Assembly: GCF_900236475.1 (NCBI RefSeq) | Contig: NZ_LT963352.1 | Coordinates: forward strand, 992,001-1,056,000 | Origin: Streptomyces chartreusis NRRL 3882 | GTDB lineage: Bacteria > Actinomycetota > Actinomycetes > Streptomycetales > Streptomycetaceae | Reading direction: 5' to 3' | Length of the DNA: 64,000 nt | Part shown: positions 18,174-29,373 of the stretch, in pieces | Numbering within the stretch: position 1 is the first letter of the stretch | Layout of the letters: the number at the start of each line of letters is the position of its first letter | Made by a program: the position numbers and the translations under genes | The notes under the pieces: generated by a model | Told to the model about the DNA's origin: nothing | Database searches by the model: none | Seen by the model: the letters and a program-made list of their open reading frames with translations, nothing else

Positions 18174-18656
18174 CTAGAGCGCCCGGTACATGATGTGCAG
18201 CCCCACCAGGCCGTGCCGGGGGTGCTCGAACGCATCGGGGACCGTACCGAGGATCGTGAAGCCGAGGGAGGTCCACAGCGTCACGGCCGGGTTGGTCTCG
18301 ACGACGGCGTTGAACACCATGCCCCGGTAGCCGGCGGCCCTGGCCTGGGTCAGGAGGTGTTCGGCGAGGGCACGGCCGTAGCCCCGGCCGCCCTGGTCCG
18401 GGTCGACCATGAAGCCGGCGTTGGCGATGCGGGCGGCGGGGCCCCCGTAGTTCGGGGTGAGGTAAGCGGAGGCGACGACGACGCCGCTGTCGTCCTCGAC
18501 GACGTAGACGCGTTTCGCCGGATTCATCCACAGGACCCGGGCCTCGTCCTCGGAGGTTCCCGGGTCCCATGCGTACGTCTCGCCCGCGGCGACGATGCGG
18601 TGCCAGAACGGCCAGATGCGCGGCCAGTCGTCAGCCACTGCTTCCCTGATCAGCAT
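18174..18656 (-). CDS. GNAT-family N-acetyltransferase (PhnO/L-amino-acid type)
   Basis: A 160-residue acetyltransferase: MLIREAVADDWPRIWPFWHRI, substrate-side strand VVASAYLTPNYGG, and the CoA pyrophosphate loop VDPDQGGRGYGRALAEHLL at about residues 88-106, followed by FNAVVETNPAVTLWTSLGF. This matches GNATs annotated as broad-specificity L-amino-acid or phosphinothricin acetyltransferase-like enzymes. First gene of a two-GNAT unit. Confidence 0.87.
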   Translation of the reverse strand: MLIREAVADDWPRIWPFWHRIVAAGETYAWDPGTSEDEARVLWMNPAKRVYVVEDDSGVVVASAYLTPNYGGPAARIANAGFMVDPDQGGRGYGRALAEHLLTQARAAGYRGMVFNAVVETNPAVTLWTSLGFTILGTVPDAFEHPRHGLVGLHIMYRAL

Positions 18657-18714
18657 GGGTGCGAGTCTGACACGCCCATGCGCTCGGCGAACGCGGCGGG
18701 GGGGCTGCGCCCGG

Positions 18715-18888
18715 TCAGTCGACGCTGGGCAGGATGTGGGGCTCGGCGAGGTCCTCCTCGTAGCCCGCGAGGCGGATCGGGGCCGACCGGGCCCACACGT
18801 CCAGGCTGCCGAGCTCGTCGGACCGGCGGCCCTTGCGCTCGGTGCGTTCCTTGGGGCGTTGCTCGCGATTCGTCTTCTCCGGTGTCAC
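18715..18888 (-). CDS. Small conserved-looking hypothetical protein, 57 residues
   Basis: A short frame too small for default calling. It begins at GTG 18888, four bases after AAGGAG, and ends in TGA at 18715. The product starts with a strongly basic, charged region (TPEKTNREQRPKERTERKGRR) and ends in an acidic, ordered-looking tail with WARSAPIRLAGYEEDLAEP and a final ILPSVD. Third-position GC is high and the charge split is not what random GC-rich frames give. I do not recognise the family. The acidic C-terminus could be a protein-binding peptide or, speculatively, a precursor core. Confidence 0.55.
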   Translation of the reverse strand: MTPEKTNREQRPKERTERKGRRSDELGSLDVWARSAPIRLAGYEEDLAEPHILPSVD

Positions 18889-19339
18889 CGCGCACTCCTT
18901 ATGTGTCGGTCACCCTCGGGACGTGTGCGCCGTCCTGCTCTGCGCCTGACGCCCGCTCGGGTCTGATGCCAAATGCAGTTCGGACGCGGTGGCGCCGGTA
19001 ACTCGCGGGAGCGCAGGCCGTGGTGTACCGGCTTGTCCCATGACGGACCGTGGGTGTGGGTCCCGTCCTGCTGCCCGTCCGCCCCAGATTAACCAAATGA
19101 GCGGCCCCCCGCTCGATGGGGCTGAAAACAAGCGGTAACGATCGCGCGTCATCCCGTGTTCAACTCGGGTTTACGCACCGGTTTGCCCATGGAAGGACGT
19201 TTTGCGGATCACCCGAACGGGGTAGGTCCGCACCGGCGGTTTCCAGACGGTTGCGCAGTTCAAATGCCGTTGGCCGAGTCGAAAGCTCCCCATGGTCTGC
19301 TGCCGTACGGCAACGGCTGTCTCGCAGGAGGACTGACGC
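18889..19339. other. 451 bp intergenic region, divergent promoters only
   Basis: No coding frame that I can support lies between the divergent starts at 18888 and 19340. The stretch around 19085-19320 is less GC-rich than the surroundings (TTAACCAAATGAG, GAAAACAAGCGGTAACGAT), consistent with promoter DNA. No recognised riboswitch or repeat. Confidence 0.5.
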
Positions 19340-19792
19340 ATGGAGCTGCGCAGCGTCGAGGAGCTGATGGATCTGTTGTACGCCTGCCGGGGCACCAGGG
19401 CCGCCCCGGACCGCGACCGCCCGCCGGTCGACCTGCACGATCACGCGCTGCGGACGGCCGCGCTGCTGCGCCGGGGCCGCCCGGCCGACAAGGAGCTGCA
19501 AGTGGCGGGCCTGGTGCAGCCCGTCGGCGGGCTGCTGTGGCCCGGCGACCCGGCCGGGCGCGCGGACCACGCGGCCGACGCGGTGCGTGCCCTGCTCGGC
19601 GACCGGGTCTCCCACCTCGTACGCCACTGCCCGTGCCCGGACGTCCCGGCCGACGACGACCTCCTCGCCCTGCGCCAGGCGACCGAGGAGGGCCGCACGG
19701 CCGGCTTCGACGCCGGGGTCCTGGAGGACTGGCGCACGGTGCTGGAACTGCTGGCGGCTGCCAACTCCCACCACCTCGGGACTGTTGACTGA
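19340..19792 (+). CDS. HD-domain-like hypothetical protein
   Basis: A 150-residue protein starting at ATG 19340 after a strong AGGAGG. The pattern DLHDHALRTAALLRRG, KELQVAGLVQPVGGLL, and DAVRALLGDRVSHLVRHC resembles the small HD-hydrolases related to PhnZ and inositol oxygenase, in which the second motif normally reads LLHD; here it is LVQP, so the metal-binding HD pair is lost. It is therefore either a degenerate, non-catalytic HD-fold protein or a divergent enzyme. The next gene converges on it 30 bp downstream. Confidence 0.6.
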   Translation: MELRSVEELMDLLYACRGTRAAPDRDRPPVDLHDHALRTAALLRRGRPADKELQVAGLVQPVGGLLWPGDPAGRADHAADAVRALLGDRVSHLVRHCPCPDVPADDDLLALRQATEEGRTAGFDAGVLEDWRTVLELLAAANSHHLGTVD

Positions 19793-19822
19793 CGGGCCGT
19801 CAGAGGCGGTGCGGGTAGAGCG

Positions 19823-21325
19823 CTACCACTTCCCCGGCGCGTAATCCTTCAAGAACACCCCGTACAGGTCCTCCCCCGCCTCACCCCGCACGATCGGGTC
19901 GTAGACCCGAGCCGCCCCGTCGACCAGGTCCAGCGGCGCGTGGAACCCGGCCTCGGCCAGCCGCAGCTTGTCGTAGTGCGGCCGCTCGTCCGTGATCCAC
20001 CCGGTGTCGACCGAGGTCATCAGAATCCCGTCGGTCTCGAACATCTCCTGGGCACTGGTCCGCGTCACCATGTTCATCGCGGCCTTGGCGGCGTTCGTGT
20101 TCGGATGCCCCGCACCCTTGTAGCCGCGGCCGAACACGCCCTCCATCGCCGAGACGTTCACGACGTACGCGCGTTTGCTCGCCGCCTTCTTCGCGGCCTC
20201 GGCCATGACCGGACGGAGCCGACTGATCAGGATGAACGGCGCCGTGTAGTTGCACAGCTGGGTCTCCAGCAGCTCCACCGGGGAGATCTGCTCGATCGTC
20301 TGCACCCAGGTGTTGGACTCGACGACGTCGGGGACCAGCCCGCCCGCGTCGATCGCCGTGCCGTCGAGGTGCCGCTCGACGCTGGCGTTGCCCGCGACCA
20401 GGGCGAGGTCGGCGACCTGCTGGGCATCGAGGCCGCTGGTGCCGAGGGGCAGCGCGGCCAGGCCGTCGACCGCGCCGGAGTTGAACGCGCCGATGACGTG
20501 GTGGGCGGGCAGCTCACCGGCGGGCAGCGGCGCGCTCTCGCCCTCGACCAGCGCGGCGTAGGCGGACGGCAGGCGGCGTACGGTCTGGGTGGCGTTGTTG
20601 ACGAGGATGTCGAGCGGGCCCGCCTCGGCGACCTGCTCCGCGAGGGCCACGGCCTGGGCCGGGTCGCGCAGGTCGATGCCGACGACCTCCAGGCGGTGGA
20701 TCCAGTCCGCCGAGTCGTCCATCGCCTTGAAGCGGCGGATGGCGTCCTTGGGGAAGCGGGTGGTGACCGTGGTGTGGGCGCCGTCGCGCAGCAGCCTGAG
20801 CGCGATGTACATGCCGATCTTGGCGCGGCCGCCGGTGAGCAGGGCGCGCTTGCCGGTGAGGTCGGCCCGGACGTCGCGCTTCTCGCGGTTCACGCGGGCG
20901 CAGTCCGGACAGAGCTGGTGGTAGAAGTAGTCGACTTCCACGTAGCGGGTCTTGCAGGTGTAGCAGGAGCGCGGGCGCTGGAGTATCCCCGCGATCCTGC
21001 CCTCCTCGGTGCGCGAGGAGGGGAGCAGGCCCTCGGTCTCGTCGTCGATGCGCTGGGCGGACCCGGTCGCCGTGGCCTCCGTGACCGCCTTGTCGTGGGC
21101 GGTCTTGGCGGCCCGGCGCTCCTGGCGGCGGCGCTGCTTGACCGTGCGGTAGATGCCCGCGGTGGCCCGGCGCACGGCGATGGCGTCCGGGTGGTCGACC
21201 TCCAGCTTGTCGAGTTCCTCGAGCACGCTGAGGCAGACGGCCAGCCGCTCCGGGTCGATGCCGGGTCCGTACGAGAGCCCGCTCGCCTCGTCCATGGCCT
21301 GCGGGCCGTCCTCTGTCACCGTCAT
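19823..21325 (-). CDS. SDR-family oxidoreductase with N-terminal zinc-ribbon extension
   Basis: A 500-residue protein, twice the size of a normal SDR. Residues 1-125 are helical and basic (RTVKQRRRQERRAAKTAHDK); about 118-140 form a Cys4 zinc ribbon (CYTC, 14 residues, CPDC); the SDR domain starts at about 155 with KRALLTGGRAKIGMYIAL, then NNAT near 240 and a long insertion of about 100 residues before VNVSAMEGVFGRGYKGAGHPNTNAAKAA, where Tyr and Lys positions are spaced YKGAGHPNTNAAK rather than YxxxK. The spacing suggests altered or absent catalysis by the usual mechanism. Function unknown. Confidence 0.8.
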   Translation of the reverse strand: MTVTEDGPQAMDEASGLSYGPGIDPERLAVCLSVLEELDKLEVDHPDAIAVRRATAGIYRTVKQRRRQERRAAKTAHDKAVTEATATGSAQRIDDETEGLLPSSRTEEGRIAGILQRPRSCYTCKTRYVEVDYFYHQLCPDCARVNREKRDVRADLTGKRALLTGGRAKIGMYIALRLLRDGAHTTVTTRFPKDAIRRFKAMDDSADWIHRLEVVGIDLRDPAQAVALAEQVAEAGPLDILVNNATQTVRRLPSAYAALVEGESAPLPAGELPAHHVIGAFNSGAVDGLAALPLGTSGLDAQQVADLALVAGNASVERHLDGTAIDAGGLVPDVVESNTWVQTIEQISPVELLETQLCNYTAPFILISRLRPVMAEAAKKAASKRAYVVNVSAMEGVFGRGYKGAGHPNTNAAKAAMNMVTRTSAQEMFETDGILMTSVDTGWITDERPHYDKLRLAEAGFHAPLDLVDGAARVYDPIVRGEAGEDLYGVFLKDYAPGKW

Positions 21326-21428
21326 CGCCGCTGTCGTTCCCTGCTCTGCCGTGGCGGCGCGCCGGTCGCGCCCGCTTTCGAACGGCGAATTTTACGGAGC
21401 GGCGGGCCGCACCGCCAAACCGTCCGGT

Positions 21429-22772
21429 TCAGGACCGGCAGGCGGTGATCAGAGTGCGCACCTCCGCGGAGACGGCCGCCGCGAGCCGGCCGAGGTCCGG
21501 CACGGCCCTTCCGTCGGCGACGAGCCCGTAGTGGACGCTCCCCCGGTACGTCGAGACCGCCACCGCCACGGAGTGGCCGGGGGCCAGCGGGGCGAACGGG
21601 AAGACGGCGGTGAGCGGGTTGCCGCCGAGCCTCAGGCCGAGGCTGGGCAGGGGCACGCTGGTGACCAGGATGTCGAACCAGAGCCGGGCCGCCTGGCCGA
21701 CCAGGGGCCCGCCCAGCCGGTGGGCCAGGGCCGGGACGTGGTCGGCGAGCAGGGCGACGGCGCCCGCGCCCCGGTTGGGGCCGGCGTCCTTGTTGCGGTC
21801 CATGGCGGTGCGGACCGAGGCGAGGCGGGCCAGCGGATCCGGGTCGTCCACCGGAAGCCGTATCAGGTAGCCGGAGAGCCGGTTGCCCTGCGGGTACGCG
21901 GTACGCGGGCGCCGCTTGGAGACGGGGATCAGGGCGCGGGGCGCGACGTCCTCGCTGCCGTCGCCGCGCTCGTCGAGCCAGCGGCGCAGCGCGCCCGCGA
22001 CGACCGCGATCAGGACGTCGTTGACGGTGCCGCCGACGGTCTTGCGGACGCGGTGCACGTCGTCGAGGTCGAGCAGCACGCCGGCGGTGCGGCGGGTGCC
22101 GCTCGGCTCACAGGTGAGGGCGGGCGTGGAGCGCACGTCGAGGGAGGAGCGGGCGACGGAGGCGCCGATGTCCAGGGCCCGGCCCACGTCGGACAGCGCG
22201 CCGCGCAGCCTCCCGGGCAGCTCGCGCACGTCCGGCAGCAGGCCGCGCGGGGGCTCGGCCGGGCGGGGCCGGGGCGCGGGCATGTCGATCGGGTCCATGA
22301 CGCCCGCGGCGAGTGTCAGCGCCCGCAGCCCGTCGGCCAGGGCGTGGTGGAACTTGAACAGCACCGCGAACGAGACCCCGTCCTCGCCGGGCAGCACATG
22401 GGCCTCCCACGGCGGCCGGCCTCGCCTCAGCGGACGTCCCATGAGCCGGCCCGCGACCGTGTGGAAGTCGGCGGTCGGGGCGTGCAGCCGCACGTGGTTC
22501 AGGGCGTCGAAGTCCGGGTCGGGTTCGCGGGCCGCGCCGCCGAAGGCGAGGGGCCGGCGCAGCGCGGAGGGCAGCGGCTGCCACACGTCGCGGATCCGCA
22601 TCCGCAGTCCGGGCACGCCGGCGGCGCGGGCCGCGAGCAGGTCGGCCGCGTGGGCGCCGGCGGCGGGTGAGTGCGCGGAGAAGATCCCGAGCGCGCCGAG
22701 GTGCATCGGGTGGTCCGCGGACTCGATGTTCCAGAACGCCAGGTCGAGAGGAGCGAGCAGGTCAGCAGTCAA
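21429..22772 (-). CDS. Wax ester synthase / diacylglycerol acyltransferase (WS/DGAT)
   Basis: A 447-residue bifunctional acyltransferase. It starts with LLAPLDLAFWNIESADHPMHLGAL, has the catalytic HHxxxDG motif as HHALADG at residues 142-148, and ends with conserved NGTVNDVLIAVVAGALRRWL-like (here GGTVNDVLIAV) and YRGSVHYGLVADG blocks. The family esterifies acyl-CoA with diacylglycerol or fatty alcohol, making storage lipid; Streptomyces store triacylglycerol this way. It is monocistronic by spacing. Confidence 0.9.
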   Translation of the reverse strand: MTADLLAPLDLAFWNIESADHPMHLGALGIFSAHSPAAGAHAADLLAARAAGVPGLRMRIRDVWQPLPSALRRPLAFGGAAREPDPDFDALNHVRLHAPTADFHTVAGRLMGRPLRRGRPPWEAHVLPGEDGVSFAVLFKFHHALADGLRALTLAAGVMDPIDMPAPRPRPAEPPRGLLPDVRELPGRLRGALSDVGRALDIGASVARSSLDVRSTPALTCEPSGTRRTAGVLLDLDDVHRVRKTVGGTVNDVLIAVVAGALRRWLDERGDGSEDVAPRALIPVSKRRPRTAYPQGNRLSGYLIRLPVDDPDPLARLASVRTAMDRNKDAGPNRGAGAVALLADHVPALAHRLGGPLVGQAARLWFDILVTSVPLPSLGLRLGGNPLTAVFPFAPLAPGHSVAVAVSTYRGSVHYGLVADGRAVPDLGRLAAAVSAEVRTLITACRS

Positions 22773-22869
22773 GGGCTTGCCTCGCGTCGACGACAGGTGG
22801 GCCAGCAGTCAATCGCCCCCAGCCGATTACGGTCAAGTACGATCAGGCTACGTACAGTTAACAGCACAT

Positions 22870-22901
22870 TAAGTCCCGTCCCGATGAGAGGGGCGGGACT
22901 T
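22870..22901 (-). terminator. Hairpin terminator downstream of glgC
   Basis: AAGTCCCGTCCC and GGGGCGGGACTT form a 12 bp stem with a single mismatch around a short loop. It lies 75 bp beyond the glgC stop on the minus strand. There is no strong U-run, as usual in Streptomyces. Confidence 0.55.
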
Positions 22902-22975
22902 ATGGTGCATGTGCGGTCAGTCCAGCACAGGTTGCGGCGCCGGGCACCCCGTGAGAGTCACCCGGGAGGCGTCAC

Positions 22976-24196
22976 TCAGGTGACCAGCTGTCCCTTTCCG
23001 AGGGCGATGACGCCGCCCTTGGACACCGTGTACAGCTCCGCGTCGCGCTCCGGGTTGACGCCGATCGTCGCGCCCGGCGGCACCTCGACGTTCTTGTCCA
23101 GCACGGCGCCGCGCACCACCGCGCCCCGGCCGATGTGCACGTTGTCGTGCAGCACCGACCCCTGCACGACGGCCCCCGGGTCGACCACCACGCCCGGCGA
23201 CAGCACGGACCGCGTGACCTGCCCGCGGATGAGACAGCCGGCGCTGATGATGGACTCGCTGGCGATGCCCCCGGCGTTGAAGCGGGCCGGCGAGAGCTGG
23301 TACGAGTGCGTGTAGATGGGCCAGCTGCGGTTGTACAGGTTGAAGGCCGGGCGCTCGGCGATCAGGTCCATGTGTGCTTCGTAGTAGGCGTCCAGCGTGC
23401 CGACGTCCCGCCAGTAGCCCTGGTCGCGGGTGGTCTCGCCGGGCACGTGGTTGGCGCTGAAGTCGTACAGCGCGGCCTCGCCCCGGTCGGTGAGCTGGGG
23501 CAGGATCGAGCCGCCCATGTCGTGCACGGAGTGCTCGTCCTCCGAGTCCCGCTGGAGCGCCTCGATGAGGGCCTTCGTGGTGAAGATGTAGTTGCCCATG
23601 GAGGCGAAGACCATCTCGGGATCGTCCGCCAGGCCGGGCGGCTCCGTCGGCTTCTCCAGGAAGCGCTCCACCGTCTGGCCGTCCGAACCCGGCGTGATCA
23701 CACCGAACGCCGAGGACTCGCCGCGCGGCACCCGGATCCCGGCCACCGTGACGCCCGCTCCGCTGTCGATGTGCTGGGCGAGCATCTGGCGGGGGTCCAT
23801 GCGGTAGACGTGGTCGGCACCGAAGACGGCCACGTACTCGGGGCGCTCGTCGTAGATCAGGTTCAGCGACTGGAGGATCGCGTCGGCGCTGCCCAGGTAC
23901 CAGCGGGGGCCGAGGCGCTGCTGGGCGGGCACGGGGGTGACGTAGTTGCCGAGCAGGCTGGACATCCGCCAGGTGGTGGTGATGTGCCGGTCCAGCGAGT
24001 GCGACTTGTACTGCGTCAGGACGCAGATGCGCAGGACATCGGCGTTCACCAGGTTGGACAGGACGAAGTCGACCAGGCGGTACGTACCGCCGAAGGTCAC
24101 CGCGGGTTTCGCCCGGTCCGCGGTCAGGGGCATCAGACGCTTGCCCTCTCCGCCCGCCAGCACGATTCCCAGGACCGAAGGACCACCACGACGCAT
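22976..24196 (-). CDS. glgC: Glucose-1-phosphate adenylyltransferase
   Basis: A 406-residue ADP-glucose pyrophosphorylase. The N-terminus [21 protein letters not shown] carries the GGxGxRL nucleotide loop; [25 protein letters not shown] and the C-terminal left-handed beta-helix ([19 protein letters not shown]) follow. It makes ADP-glucose from glucose-1-phosphate and ATP, the committed step to glycogen or maltose-1-phosphate. I prefer ATG 24196 (GGGGAG eight bases before) to the GTG 15 bases upstream. Downstream partner of the glycosyltransferase gene 52 bp upstream. Confidence 0.95.
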   Translation of the reverse strand: MRRGGPSVLGIVLAGGEGKRLMPLTADRAKPAVTFGGTYRLVDFVLSNLVNADVLRICVLTQYKSHSLDRHITTTWRMSSLLGNYVTPVPAQQRLGPRWYLGSADAILQSLNLIYDERPEYVAVFGADHVYRMDPRQMLAQHIDSGAGVTVAGIRVPRGESSAFGVITPGSDGQTVERFLEKPTEPPGLADDPEMVFASMGNYIFTTKALIEALQRDSEDEHSVHDMGGSILPQLTDRGEAALYDFSANHVPGETTRDQGYWRDVGTLDAYYEAHMDLIAERPAFNLYNRSWPIYTHSYQLSPARFNAGGIASESIISAGCLIRGQVTRSVLSPGVVVDPGAVVQGSVLHDNVHIGRGAVVRGAVLDKNVEVPPGATIGVNPERDAELYTVSKGGVIALGKGQLVT

Positions 24197-24247
24197 GGCC
24201 GCTCCCCTCACGCCGATTTCCCGATGCCTGCCCCTGAGCAGCGCGTA

Positions 24248-25405
24248 CTAAGCCTGTTTCAGGATCTCCTCGTAGAGCCGGACCGTGCGGCGGGCCACCG
24301 CGTCCCAGCCGAACTCGCCGACCGCGCGTTCCCGCCCGGCCTCGCCCATCCGCCGGGCGGCCTCCGGGTCGCCCAGTACGCAGTCGATGGCCCGGGCGAG
24401 TCCCGCCTCGAAGCCGTCGCCGGCCGGGACGAGCAGGCCCGTCCTGCCGTCGTCCACGACCTCGGGGATGCCGCCGACCGCCGAGGCCACCACGGGCGTG
24501 CCGCAGGCCATCGCCTCCAGGTTCACGATGCCGAGCGGCTCGTACACCGAGGGGCAGACGAACAGGGCGGCGTGCGTGAGGAGCTGGATCACCTCCGGGC
24601 GCGGCAGCATCCTCGGAATCCAGAACACGCCGTCGCGGACCCGGCTCAGCTCCCCGAACAGCTCGCGGAACTCCTGGTCGATCTCCGGCGTGTCCGGCGC
24701 GCCCGCGCACAGCACGACCTGCGCGGCCGGGTCGATGTCCCGCACCGCGCGCAGCAGGTGGGGCACGCCCTTCTGGCGGGTGATGCGGCCGACGAACAGC
24801 ACGTACGGACGGGAGCGGTCGAGGCCGACGCGGTCCAGGGCGTCCGTGCCGTGGTCGGGCCGGTACAGGCTCGTGTCGATGCCGTTGTGCACGACGTGGA
24901 CCTTCTCCGGGTCCAGGGCGGGGTAGCAGCCGAGGATGTCCTCGCGCATGGCACCCGACACGGCGACCACCGCGTCGGCGGCCTCGATCGCGGTGCGCTC
25001 GGCCCAGCTCGACAGCTCGTAGCCGCCGCCGAGCTGCTCGGCCTTCCAGGGGCGCAGCGGCTCCAGGGAGTGGGCGGTCATCACGTGCGGGATGCCGTAG
25101 AGCATCTTGGCGAGGTGGCCGCCGAGGTTGGCGTACCAGGTGTGGGTGTGGACCAGCTCGCGGCCTTCGAGGGCGGCGGTCATGGCCAGGTCGACGGAGA
25201 AGGTCCGCAGCGCGTCGTTGGCGCCGTCGAGCGTGGACCAGGGGCGGTGGCGCAGCACGCCGTCCGCGCGGCCCTCGCCCCAGCAGTGCACGTCCAGGTC
25301 GACCAGTGGTCTGAGCTCCCGGGCCAGGAACTCCACGTGGACACCTGCGCCGCCGTACACATCCGGCGGGTACTCCCGGGTCAGCAGTCCGACGCGCACC
25401 CGCAA
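24248..25405 (-). CDS. glgA: GT4 glycosyltransferase, glycogen synthase / maltose-1-phosphate synthase type
   Basis: A 385-residue retaining glycosyltransferase of the actinobacterial GlgA/GlgM group: MRVRVGLLTREYPPDVYGGAG with the substrate Gly-rich loop, HTHTWYANLGGHLAK, then FVGRITRQKGVPHLL and VCPSVYEPLGIVNLEAMACGTPVV containing the E-x7-E donor motif. Mycobacterial relatives make maltose-1-phosphate from ADP-glucose and glucose-1-phosphate. It shares an operon with glgC, which supplies ADP-glucose. Whether the acceptor is glycogen or glucose-1-phosphate cannot be settled here. Confidence 0.92.
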   Translation of the reverse strand: MRVRVGLLTREYPPDVYGGAGVHVEFLARELRPLVDLDVHCWGEGRADGVLRHRPWSTLDGANDALRTFSVDLAMTAALEGRELVHTHTWYANLGGHLAKMLYGIPHVMTAHSLEPLRPWKAEQLGGGYELSSWAERTAIEAADAVVAVSGAMREDILGCYPALDPEKVHVVHNGIDTSLYRPDHGTDALDRVGLDRSRPYVLFVGRITRQKGVPHLLRAVRDIDPAAQVVLCAGAPDTPEIDQEFRELFGELSRVRDGVFWIPRMLPRPEVIQLLTHAALFVCPSVYEPLGIVNLEAMACGTPVVASAVGGIPEVVDDGRTGLLVPAGDGFEAGLARAIDCVLGDPEAARRMGEAGRERAVGEFGWDAVARRTVRLYEEILKQA

Positions 25406-25438
25406 CTCCCTGCTCTCAGCGGCCGTTCCCTTTCATGG

Positions 25439-26176
25439 TCACCCAGATGGGGCGCGCGGGGAAGAGCGAGGCGGCCGTGTGAAGCAACAGTCACCACACA
25501 GGCCCCCGCCGGGCACGCGGTAGTACAGGCAGCAGCTGCGGCGCCGGAAGGCGGTGCCGGTGAGGGTTCCGGCGCCGGTCAGCAGGGGGTGCGCGAGGAG
25601 TTCCGCGGCCAGGGAACGGGCCCGGGCGGCGGTGTCCGTACGGCCGTGCCGCCGGGCCCAGCGGTCGAGTTCCCGGGCGGAGCCCGCCAGCGCGGAGGCG
25701 GCGTTGCCCCGCAGCAGGCCCGGGGCGAGGCGGTAGTGGGCGCGCAGGGCCGCCGAGAGGGGTTCGAGGTGGCCGTGCAGGACGGCGTCCGCGACGGCCG
25801 ACGCGTCCCCAAGGAGCGGTCGTACGTCCGGCAGCCACAGGTCGTCGGGGGCGGCGGCGTCGGCGTCCCAGTGCAGCAGCCGGGCGTCGAGGTCGGGGAC
25901 ACGGCCGTAGAGGGCGGCGCAGCCGAGCGCCACGGACCAGAGGCGGGCCGCCAGTCCCAGGTGGGCCACGGACGCCGCGACACGCAACTCCGGCGCGCGC
26001 AGGGCGTTCGCGACCTTGTCGACTCGGAAAATCAGGGGATTTCCGTACACATCCGGTGACGCGGCGGCGTAGGCCTGTGCGAGAGTGGGAAGAGGCCCCG
26101 CCGCCGCTTCTCCCGTGCGCAGCACGAAGTAGCCGCCGAGCGGGCGGAGCGCGGCAAGGCCGGGGTCGAGGTCCAT
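25439..26176 (-). CDS. (2Fe-2S)-binding protein, FhuF-like ferric reductase family
   Basis: A 245-residue protein ending in RRRSCCLYYRVPGGGLCGDCCF. The CC-x9/10-C-x2-C arrangement is the C-terminal [2Fe-2S] site of FhuF-type siderophore-iron reductases. The N-terminal 200 residues are Ala/Leu-rich and helical, as in that family. It would release iron from imported ferric siderophores in the cytoplasm; no siderophore genes are adjacent. ATG 26176 gives family length. Downstream, glgA begins 34 bp away. Confidence 0.78.
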   Translation of the reverse strand: MDLDPGLAALRPLGGYFVLRTGEAAAGPLPTLAQAYAAASPDVYGNPLIFRVDKVANALRAPELRVAASVAHLGLAARLWSVALGCAALYGRVPDLDARLLHWDADAAAPDDLWLPDVRPLLGDASAVADAVLHGHLEPLSAALRAHYRLAPGLLRGNAASALAGSARELDRWARRHGRTDTAARARSLAAELLAHPLLTGAGTLTGTAFRRRSCCLYYRVPGGGLCGDCCFTRPPRSSPRAPSG

Positions 26177-26404
26177 GAAGAGCAGTAGTACCAAGGCCCC
26201 TAAGGGATGCGACCCGGTGACCCCCGACCGGCGTCGCCCACCCTGGGGATGACGGGGTTCCCCTCGTACTCCATCGGCAGTAGGACCCAATGAGTGCTCA
26301 GGGACGACGACGGGAAGACCTGGACACGGCAGGGTGTTGGTCATGAAAGCCGACCTTTCGCCGCGCCGGGCCGAGCGCCCCCGCCTGACGCAGAGGAGCA
26401 GCCG

Positions 26405-29373
<2,969 letters not shown>

